Shown here: positions 1 through 5,746 of the stretch, in pieces
How the letters are laid out: the number at the start of each line of letters is the position of its first letter
Numbering within the stretch: position 1 is the stretch's first letter
DNA from: Symbiobacteriaceae bacterium
GTDB lineage: Bacteria; Bacillota; JAAYKD01; WRDA01
Length of the DNA stretch: 14,454 bases
NCBI GenBank assembly: GCA_009783675.1
Contig: WRDA01000016.1
Location: 1 to 14,454 of the forward strand
Direction: 5' to 3'
Made by a program: the position numbers and the translations under genes
The notes under the pieces: model-generated
Databases searched by the model: none
What the model was told of the DNA's origin: nothing
What the model saw: only the letters and a program-made list of their open reading frames with translations

Positions 1-267
1 GCCCTGGGTGAAGATGCCCAGCGTCAGGCAGTGAAGATGCTGCATGGCTTACGTGGATCCGGGATCAGCGGGGAGATGGACCTCCAGCATCGGGGTCTTA
101 AGGCTCAGATGCGCCAGGCTGATCGCTTGAAGGCCGACTATGTAGCGATTCTCGGGGAGGAAGAGTTAGCCAAGGGGATCGTTACCCTGCGCAACATGAC
201 GAGTAAGGAGCAGATCGAGCTGTCCTGGAATGATCTGCAACCCTGGCTAAAGTCTCAACTAACTTGA
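1..267 (+). CDS. hisS: Histidyl-tRNA synthetase, C-terminal part (5' truncated by window edge)
   Basis: The frame is open from base 1 to a TGA at 265-267, so only the last 88 residues are present. They form the end of the class IIa anticodon-binding domain of HisRS. The pattern GEMDLQHRGLKAQMRQADRL, followed by the YVAILGEEELAKGIVTLRNM stretch and a short acidic/hydrophobic tail, is the usual HisRS C-terminus. The enzyme charges tRNA-His in the cytoplasm. The catalytic domain lies upstream of the window. Many Firmicutes carry aspS directly after hisS; here hisS is the last gene before a long non-coding region. Identification as HisRS rather than another HGTP-anticodon synthetase rests on the LKAQMRQADRL and LRNM motifs. 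Confidence 0.9.
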   Translation, partial: ALGEDAQRQAVKMLHGLRGSGISGEMDLQHRGLKAQMRQADRLKADYVAILGEEELAKGIVTLRNMTSKEQIELSWNDLQPWLKSQLT

Positions 268-278
268 AAACCTGTTTC

Positions 279-298
279 GGGGATAACAAGTGATCCCC
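279..298 (+). terminator. Hairpin just after hisS, possible weak terminator
   Basis: GGGGAT (279-284) pairs with ATCCCC (293-298) around an 8-nt loop, 12 nt after the hisS stop. It is followed only by TCGCACGTTTC rather than a clean T-run, so it is not a textbook intrinsic terminator. It could act as a weak terminator or an mRNA 3'-end stabiliser. Confidence 0.4.
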
Positions 299-326
299 TC
301 GCACGTTTCAGTTAGTCTGATCTAAG

Positions 327-347
327 ATGGGGACTCCAAATCCCCAT
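327..347 (+). repeat. Dispersed hairpin repeat, copy 1
   Basis: A 21-bp imperfect palindrome: ATGGGGA (327-333), CTCCAAA loop, TCCCCAT (341-347). It matches copy 2 at 9807-9827 at 18 of 21 positions. Two of the three differences are at positions 7 and 15, which pair with each other. The similarity continues into the flank as CCCC(T)GG(A/T)CG. It is followed by a second hairpin, CGGGAG/CTCCCG (357-373), and a smaller one, GCTA/TAGC (375-385). No known family recognised. Confidence 0.7.
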
Positions 348-393
348 TCCCCTGGACGGGAGCTTCACTCCCGCGCTACACTAGCACGTAACG

Positions 394-444
394 TAGACGC
401 ACACATTTTCATTCTTCAGGGCGAACATAGTTCATGTGCGTCTA
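394..444 (+). repeat. Inverted repeat, 10-bp perfect arms
   Basis: TAGACGCACA (394-403) and TGTGCGTCTA (435-444) are perfect reverse complements separated by 31 bp. The arms could form a long-range stem in a read-through hisS transcript, or be a two-site protein target. The loop contains no recognisable motif. Confidence 0.5.
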
Positions 445-474
445 ACTTAAAAACCTTCAAGCGTGTATTTTTGC

Positions 475-495
475 AGCTGCCTCTGACAGGCAGCT
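475..495 (+). repeat. 8-bp stem hairpin abutting the ncRNA promoter
   Basis: AGCTGCCT (475-482) pairs with AGGCAGCT (488-495) around loop CTGAC. It ends on the first base of the -35 box of the following promoter (495-523). It may terminate or insulate transcription coming from hisS, or be an operator. There is no T-run directly after it. Confidence 0.45.
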
Positions 496-523
496 TGCTT
501 TATAGCAATGACTATGCTACAAT
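495..523 (+). promoter_or_regulatory. Sigma-A promoter for the downstream structured RNA
   Basis: -35 TTGCTT (495-500), 17-bp spacer, -10 TACAAT (518-523) preceded by TGC (extended -10). The expected start of transcription is near 530. No start codon with a ribosome binding site follows for more than 350 bases, so the transcript should be non-coding. The assignment is by consensus match only. Confidence 0.65.
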
Positions 524-529
524 ACTTTT

Positions 530-740
530 CGTTCCTGCTGTGTGCGAGGCGGTTGATTAGTTTTGACCGAACACCGAATAATTGGGACCCTAAATCCACG
601 GCCACGAGTGAGACCCTTTCCCTGATCCGGCACTAATACCCCGGGTTACATTGGGGACGCGGTATTGACCTGTGCGGGTTCCACCCTGCTGAGTGCAGGT
701 TCGAAAGCATCAATCGTCACGGCATGGTGGGTTTTCCTGT
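530..740 (+). ncRNA. ssrS: Structured non-coding RNA, probable 6S RNA
   Basis: This is a stretch of about 210 nt that starts just after a strong promoter and carries no plausible ORF. Its 3' two thirds can close on itself: AAATCCAC (592-599) pairs with GTGGGTTT (727-734) over 8 bp, with one U-G pair. Inside are nested candidates: AATACC with GGTATT, ACCTG with CAGGT, and GGGT-TCC-ACCC. This gives one long, interrupted rod, the general shape of 6S RNA, which binds the active site of the sigma-A RNA polymerase holoenzyme and mimics an open promoter. The length fits the family (about 200 nt). The place also fits: from memory, Bacillus 6S-1 (bsrA) lies next to the hisS-aspS region. The 5' and 3' ends are approximate. 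Identification by overall shape, synteny and partial resemblance, not by a covariance search; other structured RNAs are possible. Confidence 0.55.
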
Positions 741-830
741 CTAATAACCCCTCGTCGATACTGAGCAAATCTTTTCCTTCGTTTTTCATCTCCTTCGGCA
801 AGTTTTTTTTCTAACCCATGCTTAAATCAC
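741..830. other. Intergenic spacer between the ncRNA and the sigH promoter
   Basis: No coding potential seen. It is pyrimidine-rich, with a T8 run at 803-810, but no strong hairpin precedes that run. CCTTCG occurs twice. A weak pairing of GGGTT (729-733) with AACCC (746-750) lies at the ncRNA 3' end. The ncRNA terminator is therefore not clearly defined. Confidence 0.4.
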
Positions 831-859
831 TTGACAGATGGCTGATGCAACCTTATGAT
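831..859 (+). promoter_or_regulatory. Consensus sigma-A promoter of sigH
   Basis: -35 TTGACA (831-836) is a perfect match; after a 17-bp spacer comes -10 TATGAT (854-859), five of six. Transcription should start near 866. The -10 box covers the upstream in-frame ATG at 855, which rules that codon out as the sigH start for this transcript. Confidence 0.8.
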
Positions 860-893
860 TAATCCCAGAAGGTTGGAGCATGGAGGTATGTGC

Positions 894-1535
894 ATGTTCG
901 CGCATTTCACCCAAAGAGAATCATGGCTCGCCATGAGGGACGAGGAGATCGTAGCTCTGGCTCAGCGTGGAGACGAGAGTGCATCCGAGTTCTTACTTCA
1001 CAAGTATCGTCACATTGTCCGCAGCAAGGCAAAACCCTTCTTTTTAACAGGCGCCGACCACGAGGACATTCTTCAGGAGGGATGGATAGGCTTACACAAG
1101 GCAATCCGGGATTTTCAAGCTGAAAAAGGTATCCCCTTTAAGCACTTCGCCGAGTTATGCGTGTCCCGCCAAATTATCACAGCAGTCAAGACCTCGACCA
1201 GGCTAAAGCATTCACCGTTAAACTCTTATATCTCCCTTAACAAGCCTGTCTACGACGATGAAACCGATCGCACCCTGATCGACATGATCCCCAACACCAG
1301 GATGACCGACCCGGAGGAAGTGGTCATGAACCGTGAGGAACTGGCTGACATCAAGAACCAGCTTATGAATACCCTGAGTCGTTTCGAGTATAATGTGTTC
1401 TTGCTCTATCTAAAGAAAGCATCGTATCAGGAGATCGCCATGCAGCTGAGAACCTCGACAAAAGCCGTGGACAATGCTCTTTGTCGCATCAAGCGAAAAA
1501 TCGGTCAGAAGATGAAACCTCATATTGCTGATTAG
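894..1535 (+). CDS. sigH: RNA polymerase sigma factor SigH (sigma-70 family)
   Basis: A protein of 213 residues, close to Bacillus SigH (218). Region 2 spans about residues 28-100 and contains the strongly SigH-like ADHEDILQEGWIGLHKAIRD and FAELCVSRQIITAVKT. Next comes the typical LKHSPLNSYISLNKP linker with the acidic DDETDRTL segment. Region 4 (about 152-205) carries a helix-turn-helix, YQEIAMQLRTSTKAVDNAL. In endospore formers SigH directs transition-phase and early sporulation genes. The start was chosen at ATG 894 because GGAGGT (882-887) sits 6 nt before it; ATG 888 touches the ribosome binding site and ATG 855 lies inside the promoter. The gene has its own sigma-A promoter and an intrinsic terminator, so it is monocistronic. 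The usual sigH neighbours (rpmG, secE, nusG) are absent here. Confidence 0.92.
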   Translation: MFAHFTQRESWLAMRDEEIVALAQRGDESASEFLLHKYRHIVRSKAKPFFLTGADHEDILQEGWIGLHKAIRDFQAEKGIPFKHFAELCVSRQIITAVKTSTRLKHSPLNSYISLNKPVYDDETDRTLIDMIPNTRMTDPEEVVMNREELADIKNQLMNTLSRFEYNVFLLYLKKASYQEIAMQLRTSTKAVDNALCRIKRKIGQKMKPHIAD

Positions 1536-1563
1536 AAAACCGCCCTCGAGGCGGTTTTTCTTT
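1536..1563 (+). terminator. Intrinsic terminator of sigH
   Basis: AAAACCGCC (1536-1544), loop CTCGA, GGCGGTTTT (1550-1558), then T-C-TTT. The 9-bp GC-rich stem with a T-run begins right after the sigH stop codon. Confidence 0.92.
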
Positions 1564-1637
1564 ATCAGGAGGATTAGGGCCATATTTGGCGAACATATCA
1601 TTATACTCAGTATACTATCAAAGGAGTGAAGCTTAGG

Positions 1638-2495
1638 ATGAAGACTAACCGTGACAAGCTGGCTCAGATCGGAGTCATGACCGAAATAGCTCAGCCGAGA
1701 TCAAACTCTCCTTATCGCATCGGAGCAGATGGATATGCCAGGCCACTACCAGGTACCGGCGGCATCACCTATAACTTTCAAATTGGTGATCTGTGCACCG
1801 GTATCGTCGTAGATCATGTGGAACCAGGGGTGACCTCCCGCCTGGAAGATGCGGCGAAGAACGGTGGTATTAACTTCCTGGCCTGTGTGGGCAATGAAGC
1901 TTGGCTGACCAGCGGTGACGCCAAGGGAGCCAGAGGGTATGTCACCGGTAAACACGGCGGTGCTGAGCATGTGATGATCTGGTTCAAACCTGAGGACCTG
2001 GAGAAGATGGCCATCGGAGATAAAATCATGGTGAAATCCTGGGGTGTGGGTCTGCAAATCGAAGAACTGCCCGGCATTTTCATCAAGAATCTCGACCCTT
2101 TGCTCCTGGAGAAGATGAATCTGCAGATCGTGGATGGCGTCCTTCAGGTTCCTGTAGCGACCTGCGTACCAGCTTATCTGATGGGATCAGGCATTGGATC
2201 GGCTACTGCTGATCGAGGCGATTACGACATCATGACCGCTGACCAGGATGAATATCTCAAGTGCGGTCTGGATAAGCTGCGTTTTGGCGATATCGTCCTC
2301 CTTCAGGACTGTGACACCTCCTTCGGACGCGGTTACCTTAAGGGTGCCGTGACAATCGGTGTCGTAATCCACAGCGATTGCACCCTCATGGGGCACGGAC
2401 CAGGTATCACCACTCTATTCACAGCTAAAACTCCTCTCATTAAAGGCCTCAAGGACGAAAAAGCCAATATCGCCTGTTATCTGGGTGTCAAGTAA
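1638..2495 (+). CDS. DUF4438 domain protein, function unknown
   Basis: A protein of 285 residues that fills the DUF4438 family length. The most telling stretch is LPGTGGITYNFQIGD, followed by a VVDHVEPGVTS motif near residues 60-70; a second conserved part, VPAYLMGSGIGS and RGDYDIMTAD, lies in the C-terminal half. No signal peptide or membrane segment is visible, so it should be cytoplasmic. A family structure is known from Thermotoga (TM1086, from memory) but I know of no assigned reaction. The ATG at 1638 was chosen, with AAGGAG (1621-1626) 11 nt upstream; a GTG at 1626 overlaps that site. It is the first gene of an apparent operon with three M42 peptidases, 80 nt upstream of the first. A possible promoter, TTGGCG (1586-1591) and TATACT (1611-1616), has a long 19-bp spacer and is uncertain. 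Confidence 0.82.
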   Translation: MKTNRDKLAQIGVMTEIAQPRSNSPYRIGADGYARPLPGTGGITYNFQIGDLCTGIVVDHVEPGVTSRLEDAAKNGGINFLACVGNEAWLTSGDAKGARGYVTGKHGGAEHVMIWFKPEDLEKMAIGDKIMVKSWGVGLQIEELPGIFIKNLDPLLLEKMNLQIVDGVLQVPVATCVPAYLMGSGIGSATADRGDYDIMTADQDEYLKCGLDKLRFGDIVLLQDCDTSFGRGYLKGAVTIGVVIHSDCTLMGHGPGITTLFTAKTPLIKGLKDEKANIACYLGVK

Positions 2496-2524
2496 GTAAT
2501 CATTAGCGTATAAGGAGTTGCATT

Positions 2525-2550
2525 TGCCTCCTGTCGGTTGTCTGGAGGCA
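2525..2550 (+). repeat. Hairpin between the DUF4438 gene and the first M42 gene
   Basis: TGCCTCC (2525-2531) pairs with GGAGGCA (2544-2550) around a 12-nt loop. No T-run follows, so it is unlikely to terminate. It stands 10 nt before the AGGAGG site of the next gene and could set relative expression or mRNA stability inside the operon. Confidence 0.5.
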
Positions 2551-2575
2551 CTTAGCAAAGAGGAGGGACAAAGAT

Positions 2576-3631
2576 TTGACCGATATAAAGACTTTTCTGC
2601 AGGAGATCACCGCGGCTCATGGCATTTCGGGTTATGAGTCGGCAGTTGCAGAAATGATCGTCCCCGTATTCGCAGAGTATACATCAGAAGTTCGCATCGA
2701 TAAACTTGGTAATGTCATCGCCAGGTTAAGCGGAACCGGTGAGGGTGTGTTGCCTCGTGTCCTGCTGGCAGGGCATATGGACGAGATTCCCATGTTCGTT
2801 AAACAGATCGACAAGAGAGGCTTTATCCGGTTTCATGCCCAGGGTTTCGATCAGAGAACCTTACCTGCTCAGGAAGTAGTAGTCCATGGCAAAGAGCCTC
2901 TTTTTGGCATTATCGGAGCCAAGCCGCCTCACCTTCTCGCTCCTGCCGACCGCAATAAGGCTATTAAGATCGAAGATATGAGCATCGATCTAGGTCTTTC
3001 GCCTGAACGAGTCAGGGAGCTTGTACAGGTTGGGGATCCCATTACCATCAGGCGGCGAAGCATCTGTCTGAAAGGGAATCGTATTTCAGGTAAGGCTCAG
3101 GACGATCGTGCTGGCGTAGCCGTGATCCTGGAGTGCTTTAAGCAGTTACAAAAGCTGAACTTTGCAGCAGAAGTATTTGGGGTCGCTACGGTCCAGGAGG
3201 AAGTAGGCTTAAGAGGAGCCACGGTTGCAGCGTTCGGTGTCGAACCTGATATTGGCATCGCTATCGATGTTTGTCACGGAGAGATGCCAGGAGTTTCAGA
3301 GTTCGACGCAGTTCCCATGGGCAAAGGACCTACCATAGGCCTTGGCGCTAATATTCACCCCAAGGTTCACGAACGCCTGGTGCAGGTCGCTAAAGAAAAC
3401 CATCTCCCCTTCCACGTGGATCCTTATCCGTCAGCAACAGGCACAGATGCCTGGGCCATTCAGGTTTCCCGTGCCGGCGTTGCCAGTGCTGTACTCTCTA
3501 TCCCACAGCGTTATATGCACACTTCAGTAGAAACCCTGTGCTACGATGATGTAGTCACCGCCGGAAGGCTGCTGGCTTACTTCATCGCCAGCCTCGATGT
3601 CGCATTTGTGGAGGGATTAACATGCTATTAA
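2576..3631 (+). CDS. M42 family (TET) metallo-aminopeptidase, paralogue 1
   Basis: A 351-residue M42 peptidase. These enzymes form hollow tetrahedral dodecamers in the cytoplasm that trim N-terminal residues from short peptides, using two metal ions per subunit. All expected residues are visible: H67 and D69 (AGHMDE), bridging D176 (AQDDRAG), the catalytic and metal pair E208-E209 (TVQEEVGLRGA), D231 (IAIDV) and H315 (RYMHTS), plus the GTDA motif at 289-292. ALDDR, usual at the bridging Asp, reads AQDDR. The start is TTG at 2576, with AGGAGG (2561-2566) 9 nt upstream; no ATG fits. Its end overlaps the next gene by 10 bp, indicating translational coupling. Compared with its two neighbours it is clearly divergent, so these are old paralogues and not a recent duplication. 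Substrate specificity cannot be read from sequence. Confidence 0.9.
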   Translation: MTDIKTFLQEITAAHGISGYESAVAEMIVPVFAEYTSEVRIDKLGNVIARLSGTGEGVLPRVLLAGHMDEIPMFVKQIDKRGFIRFHAQGFDQRTLPAQEVVVHGKEPLFGIIGAKPPHLLAPADRNKAIKIEDMSIDLGLSPERVRELVQVGDPITIRRRSICLKGNRISGKAQDDRAGVAVILECFKQLQKLNFAAEVFGVATVQEEVGLRGATVAAFGVEPDIGIAIDVCHGEMPGVSEFDAVPMGKGPTIGLGANIHPKVHERLVQVAKENHLPFHVDPYPSATGTDAWAIQVSRAGVASAVLSIPQRYMHTSVETLCYDDVVTAGRLLAYFIASLDVAFVEGLTCY

Positions 3632-4647
3632 AGAAGTTATGCGAAGCCTCGGGGGTCAGCGGCAATGAGCAGGAAGTGCGGGATGTTCTCACCGAGGCGT
3701 TAAAAGATTATATCGATGACTGGCAGCGGGATAAGATAGGCAATCTGGTGGCAGTTGTCAATCGTAATGCTCCCGGACCGCGTGTGATGATCGCCGCTCA
3801 CATGGATGAAGTCGGTCTGATGATCTACGGTTTTGAGAAGAATGGTTTGTTGCGTTTCAGGCCAGTGGGAGGCGTCGATCTGAGGGTGCTGGTCTCCAAA
3901 CCGGTGCTGGTCGGTAAGAACCGAGTCCCCGGGGTAATCGGAGCCAAAGCCATTCATCTGCAGCGTCCGGAGGAAAGGCAGAATCCCATACCCGTCGACC
4001 AACTGACTATCGATATTGGCTGCTCTTCCAAAGAAGAAGCAGAAGAACATGTCAAACTCGGTGATTATGTGGTCTTCGATACTCTCTTCGAAGAACAGTG
4101 CGAAGGAACTCTCAAAGCCAAAGCTCTCGATGACAGAGTGGGTTGCGCAGTCCTGGCCGAGGTGATGCAGGGGAAGTACAGCATTCCAGTGTACGGAGCT
4201 TTCACCGTTCAGGAGGAGATCGGAACCAGAGGTGCCAGAGTAGCAGCTTTCCAAATCATGCCTGATGTGGCTATAGCTATCGAAGGGACTGTCTGTAATG
4301 ATATCGCCGATAACCCTGAGGCAGAGTATACTACTGAACAGGGCAAAGGTGTGGTCATCAACTTTATGGACGGAGGTTTGGTAGCGCACCGGAAACTCTT
4401 CTCTCTGGCGGTCGCAACGGCGGAGAAACATGGTATACCCTATCAGTTCAGGCGCAGCACTTCAGGTGGCAACGATGCCGGTGCCATGAGTCTCACCGGT
4501 GCTGGTTGCCCTGCTCTGGCTGTCGCTGTGCCGACTCGTTATATCCATTCACCGGTTTCTACTGTCAAAAAAAGCGATATGGACTGTGCTGTAAGGTTTG
4601 TCACCGCTTTGGTGCATGCAATCGAAGATGGAGGTTTAAACCAATGA
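3622..4647 (+). CDS. M42 family (TET) metallo-aminopeptidase, paralogue 2
   Basis: A 341-residue M42 peptidase with a full active site: H60 and D62 (AAHMDEVG), D170 (ALDDRVG), E198-E199 (TVQEEIGTRGA), E221 (AIAIEGT) and H309 (RYIHSP). The metal ligand at 221 is Glu where paralogues 1 and 3 have Asp; the EGT form is known in a subgroup of this family. The substrate-side motif reads SGGNDAGA instead of the commoner SGGTDAGA. The ATG at 3622 has GGAGGGA (3610-3616) just upstream and lies inside the end of paralogue 1; its stop overlaps the next gene's start as ATGA. The tight overlaps on both sides favour production of the three subunits in similar amounts. Confidence 0.91.
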   Translation: MLLKKLCEASGVSGNEQEVRDVLTEALKDYIDDWQRDKIGNLVAVVNRNAPGPRVMIAAHMDEVGLMIYGFEKNGLLRFRPVGGVDLRVLVSKPVLVGKNRVPGVIGAKAIHLQRPEERQNPIPVDQLTIDIGCSSKEEAEEHVKLGDYVVFDTLFEEQCEGTLKAKALDDRVGCAVLAEVMQGKYSIPVYGAFTVQEEIGTRGARVAAFQIMPDVAIAIEGTVCNDIADNPEAEYTTEQGKGVVINFMDGGLVAHRKLFSLAVATAEKHGIPYQFRRSTSGGNDAGAMSLTGAGCPALAVAVPTRYIHSPVSTVKKSDMDCAVRFVTALVHAIEDGGLNQ

Positions 4648-5654
4648 CGATCTGCGAATTGAAGGATCTCACTAAGCGCATTTGCGAACCCTATTCCCCA
4701 GCCGGTGATGAAGCTATCATCGCCGAGGTTATCGGCAAAGAGATTGAAGGTCTTGGTCTGGATATCAGCATCGATGCTTTAGGCAACCTGATCGCTCACA
4801 AGAAAGGAACTGGCCCTAAGGTAATGCTGGCTGCCCATATGGACGAGATTGGTGTGATCATCACTCACATCGAGGAGAAGGGATTCTTGCGCTTTGCATC
4901 TATCGGAGGACAGAGACCTCCCAGCATGCTGAGCCAGCGTTGTCATTTCGCCAATGGTACCATCGGAGTCTTCGCTTCGGAACCAATCGAACCTGGACAA
5001 CAGATGGAACTCAGCAAGATGTATATCGATATCGGTTGTTATACCAGGGAAGAGGCCTTGCAAAAAGTCAAAGTCGGGGATATGGCGGCTTACTATGGTG
5101 AGTGTATTGACCTGGGTAAAGTTATGGTCTCCAAAGCTCTGGACGATCGTATCGCCTGTGTAGTCCTGATCGGCGTTTTGCAGCAGCTAAAGGACAAGGA
5201 ACTGCCTAATGATTGCTACTTCGTCTTTACCGTACAGGAAGAGGTCGGGTTGCGCGGCGCCAGGACATCGGCATTCGCCATCGATCCTGACTACGGAATC
5301 GCCGTAGATGTCACCGGTACGGGAGATACTCCTAAAGCCAGGGTGATGGAAGTCTCTCTGGGGAAGGGTCCGACCGTAAAAGTCAAGGATGCCTCGGTGA
5401 TCTGTCATCCTAAGGTCCGCCGTTTCATGGCCGAAGTTGCCGAAAAGCATGAGATTCCTTATCAGTTGGAAGTACTGGAGTCGGGGGGCACCGATTCCGG
5501 AGCGATTCATCTGACCAAAGCCGGTGTGCCAAGTGGAGTGATGTCTATACCCTGGCGTCACGGACATTCTGCTTCGGAAATGGTGGATATGGACGATGTA
5601 GCCAATGGTATCAAGCTCCTCAGTGCCATCCTGGAGAGTGAATTTCCCAAGTAA
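4644..5654 (+). CDS. M42 family (TET) metallo-aminopeptidase, paralogue 3
   Basis: A 336-residue M42 peptidase. Active-site residues are H65 and D67 (AAHMDEIG), D167 (ALDDRIA), E199-E200 (TVQEEVGLRGA), D222 (AVDVTG) and H308. The last His lies in WRHGHSAS, where relatives have RYIHSP, an odd local sequence that keeps the ligand. The SGGTDSGAIHLTKAGVPSGV stretch is classic for the family. The frame is open further upstream to 4506, but ATG 4644 is the start because GGAGG (4630-4634) precedes it, the ATGA overlap with paralogue 2 is typical of operons, and the conserved family N-terminus begins here. It is the last gene before a strong terminator. Confidence 0.91.
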   Translation: MTICELKDLTKRICEPYSPAGDEAIIAEVIGKEIEGLGLDISIDALGNLIAHKKGTGPKVMLAAHMDEIGVIITHIEEKGFLRFASIGGQRPPSMLSQRCHFANGTIGVFASEPIEPGQQMELSKMYIDIGCYTREEALQKVKVGDMAAYYGECIDLGKVMVSKALDDRIACVVLIGVLQQLKDKELPNDCYFVFTVQEEVGLRGARTSAFAIDPDYGIAVDVTGTGDTPKARVMEVSLGKGPTVKVKDASVICHPKVRRFMAEVAEKHEIPYQLEVLESGGTDSGAIHLTKAGVPSGVMSIPWRHGHSASEMVDMDDVANGIKLLSAILESEFPK

Positions 5655-5674
5655 TATGGTTTGTTAGAATAAAG

Positions 5675-5709
5675 AAGAAGCCTTGCCAATGCACCGCAAG
5701 GCTTCTTTT
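5675..5709 (+). terminator. Intrinsic terminator of the DUF4438-M42 operon
   Basis: AAGAAGCCTTGC (5675-5686) is perfectly complementary to GCAAGGCTTCTT (5696-5707), with a 9-nt loop and a following TT. The stem is 12 bp, and the T-tract is formed by TTCTTTT at the end. It lies 21 nt after the last M42 stop and 37 nt before the dehydratase start, so that gene must rely on read-through or on a promoter I could not find. Confidence 0.92.
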
Positions 5710-5746
5710 GTAAATGTTCAGCAAAGCAGGAGAGGGAGTGTTTAGT

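Noticed and set aside
327..560. A 77-codon open frame between hisS and sigH
   Set aside because: It starts inside the hairpin repeat, has no ribosome binding site, runs through an inverted repeat and a promoter, and its product resembles nothing known.
700..712. GGTTCGAA-like sequence resembling a tRNA T-arm
   Set aside because: No acceptor stem, anticodon arm or CCA end can be assembled around it; it fits as part of the structured RNA.
855..893. Extended sigH N-terminus from ATG 855
   Set aside because: That ATG is part of the -10 box TATGAT, upstream of the expected transcription start, and lacks a ribosome binding site.
2524..2637. A small TTG-start frame of about 37 codons after AAGGAG (2512-2517), overlapping the first M42 gene
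   Set aside because: The spacing is acceptable, but the product has no recognisable features and the frame is probably fortuitous; ribosome profiling would settle it.
3700..4431. A 243-codon minus-strand open frame
   Set aside because: It is fully antisense to the second M42 gene, shows no family motifs, and is a by-product of that gene's codon use.
5714..5746. ATG 5714 as the dehydratase start
   Set aside because: It lies 5 nt after the terminator T-run with no ribosome binding site, whereas GCAGGAGAGGGAG precedes TTG 5747.
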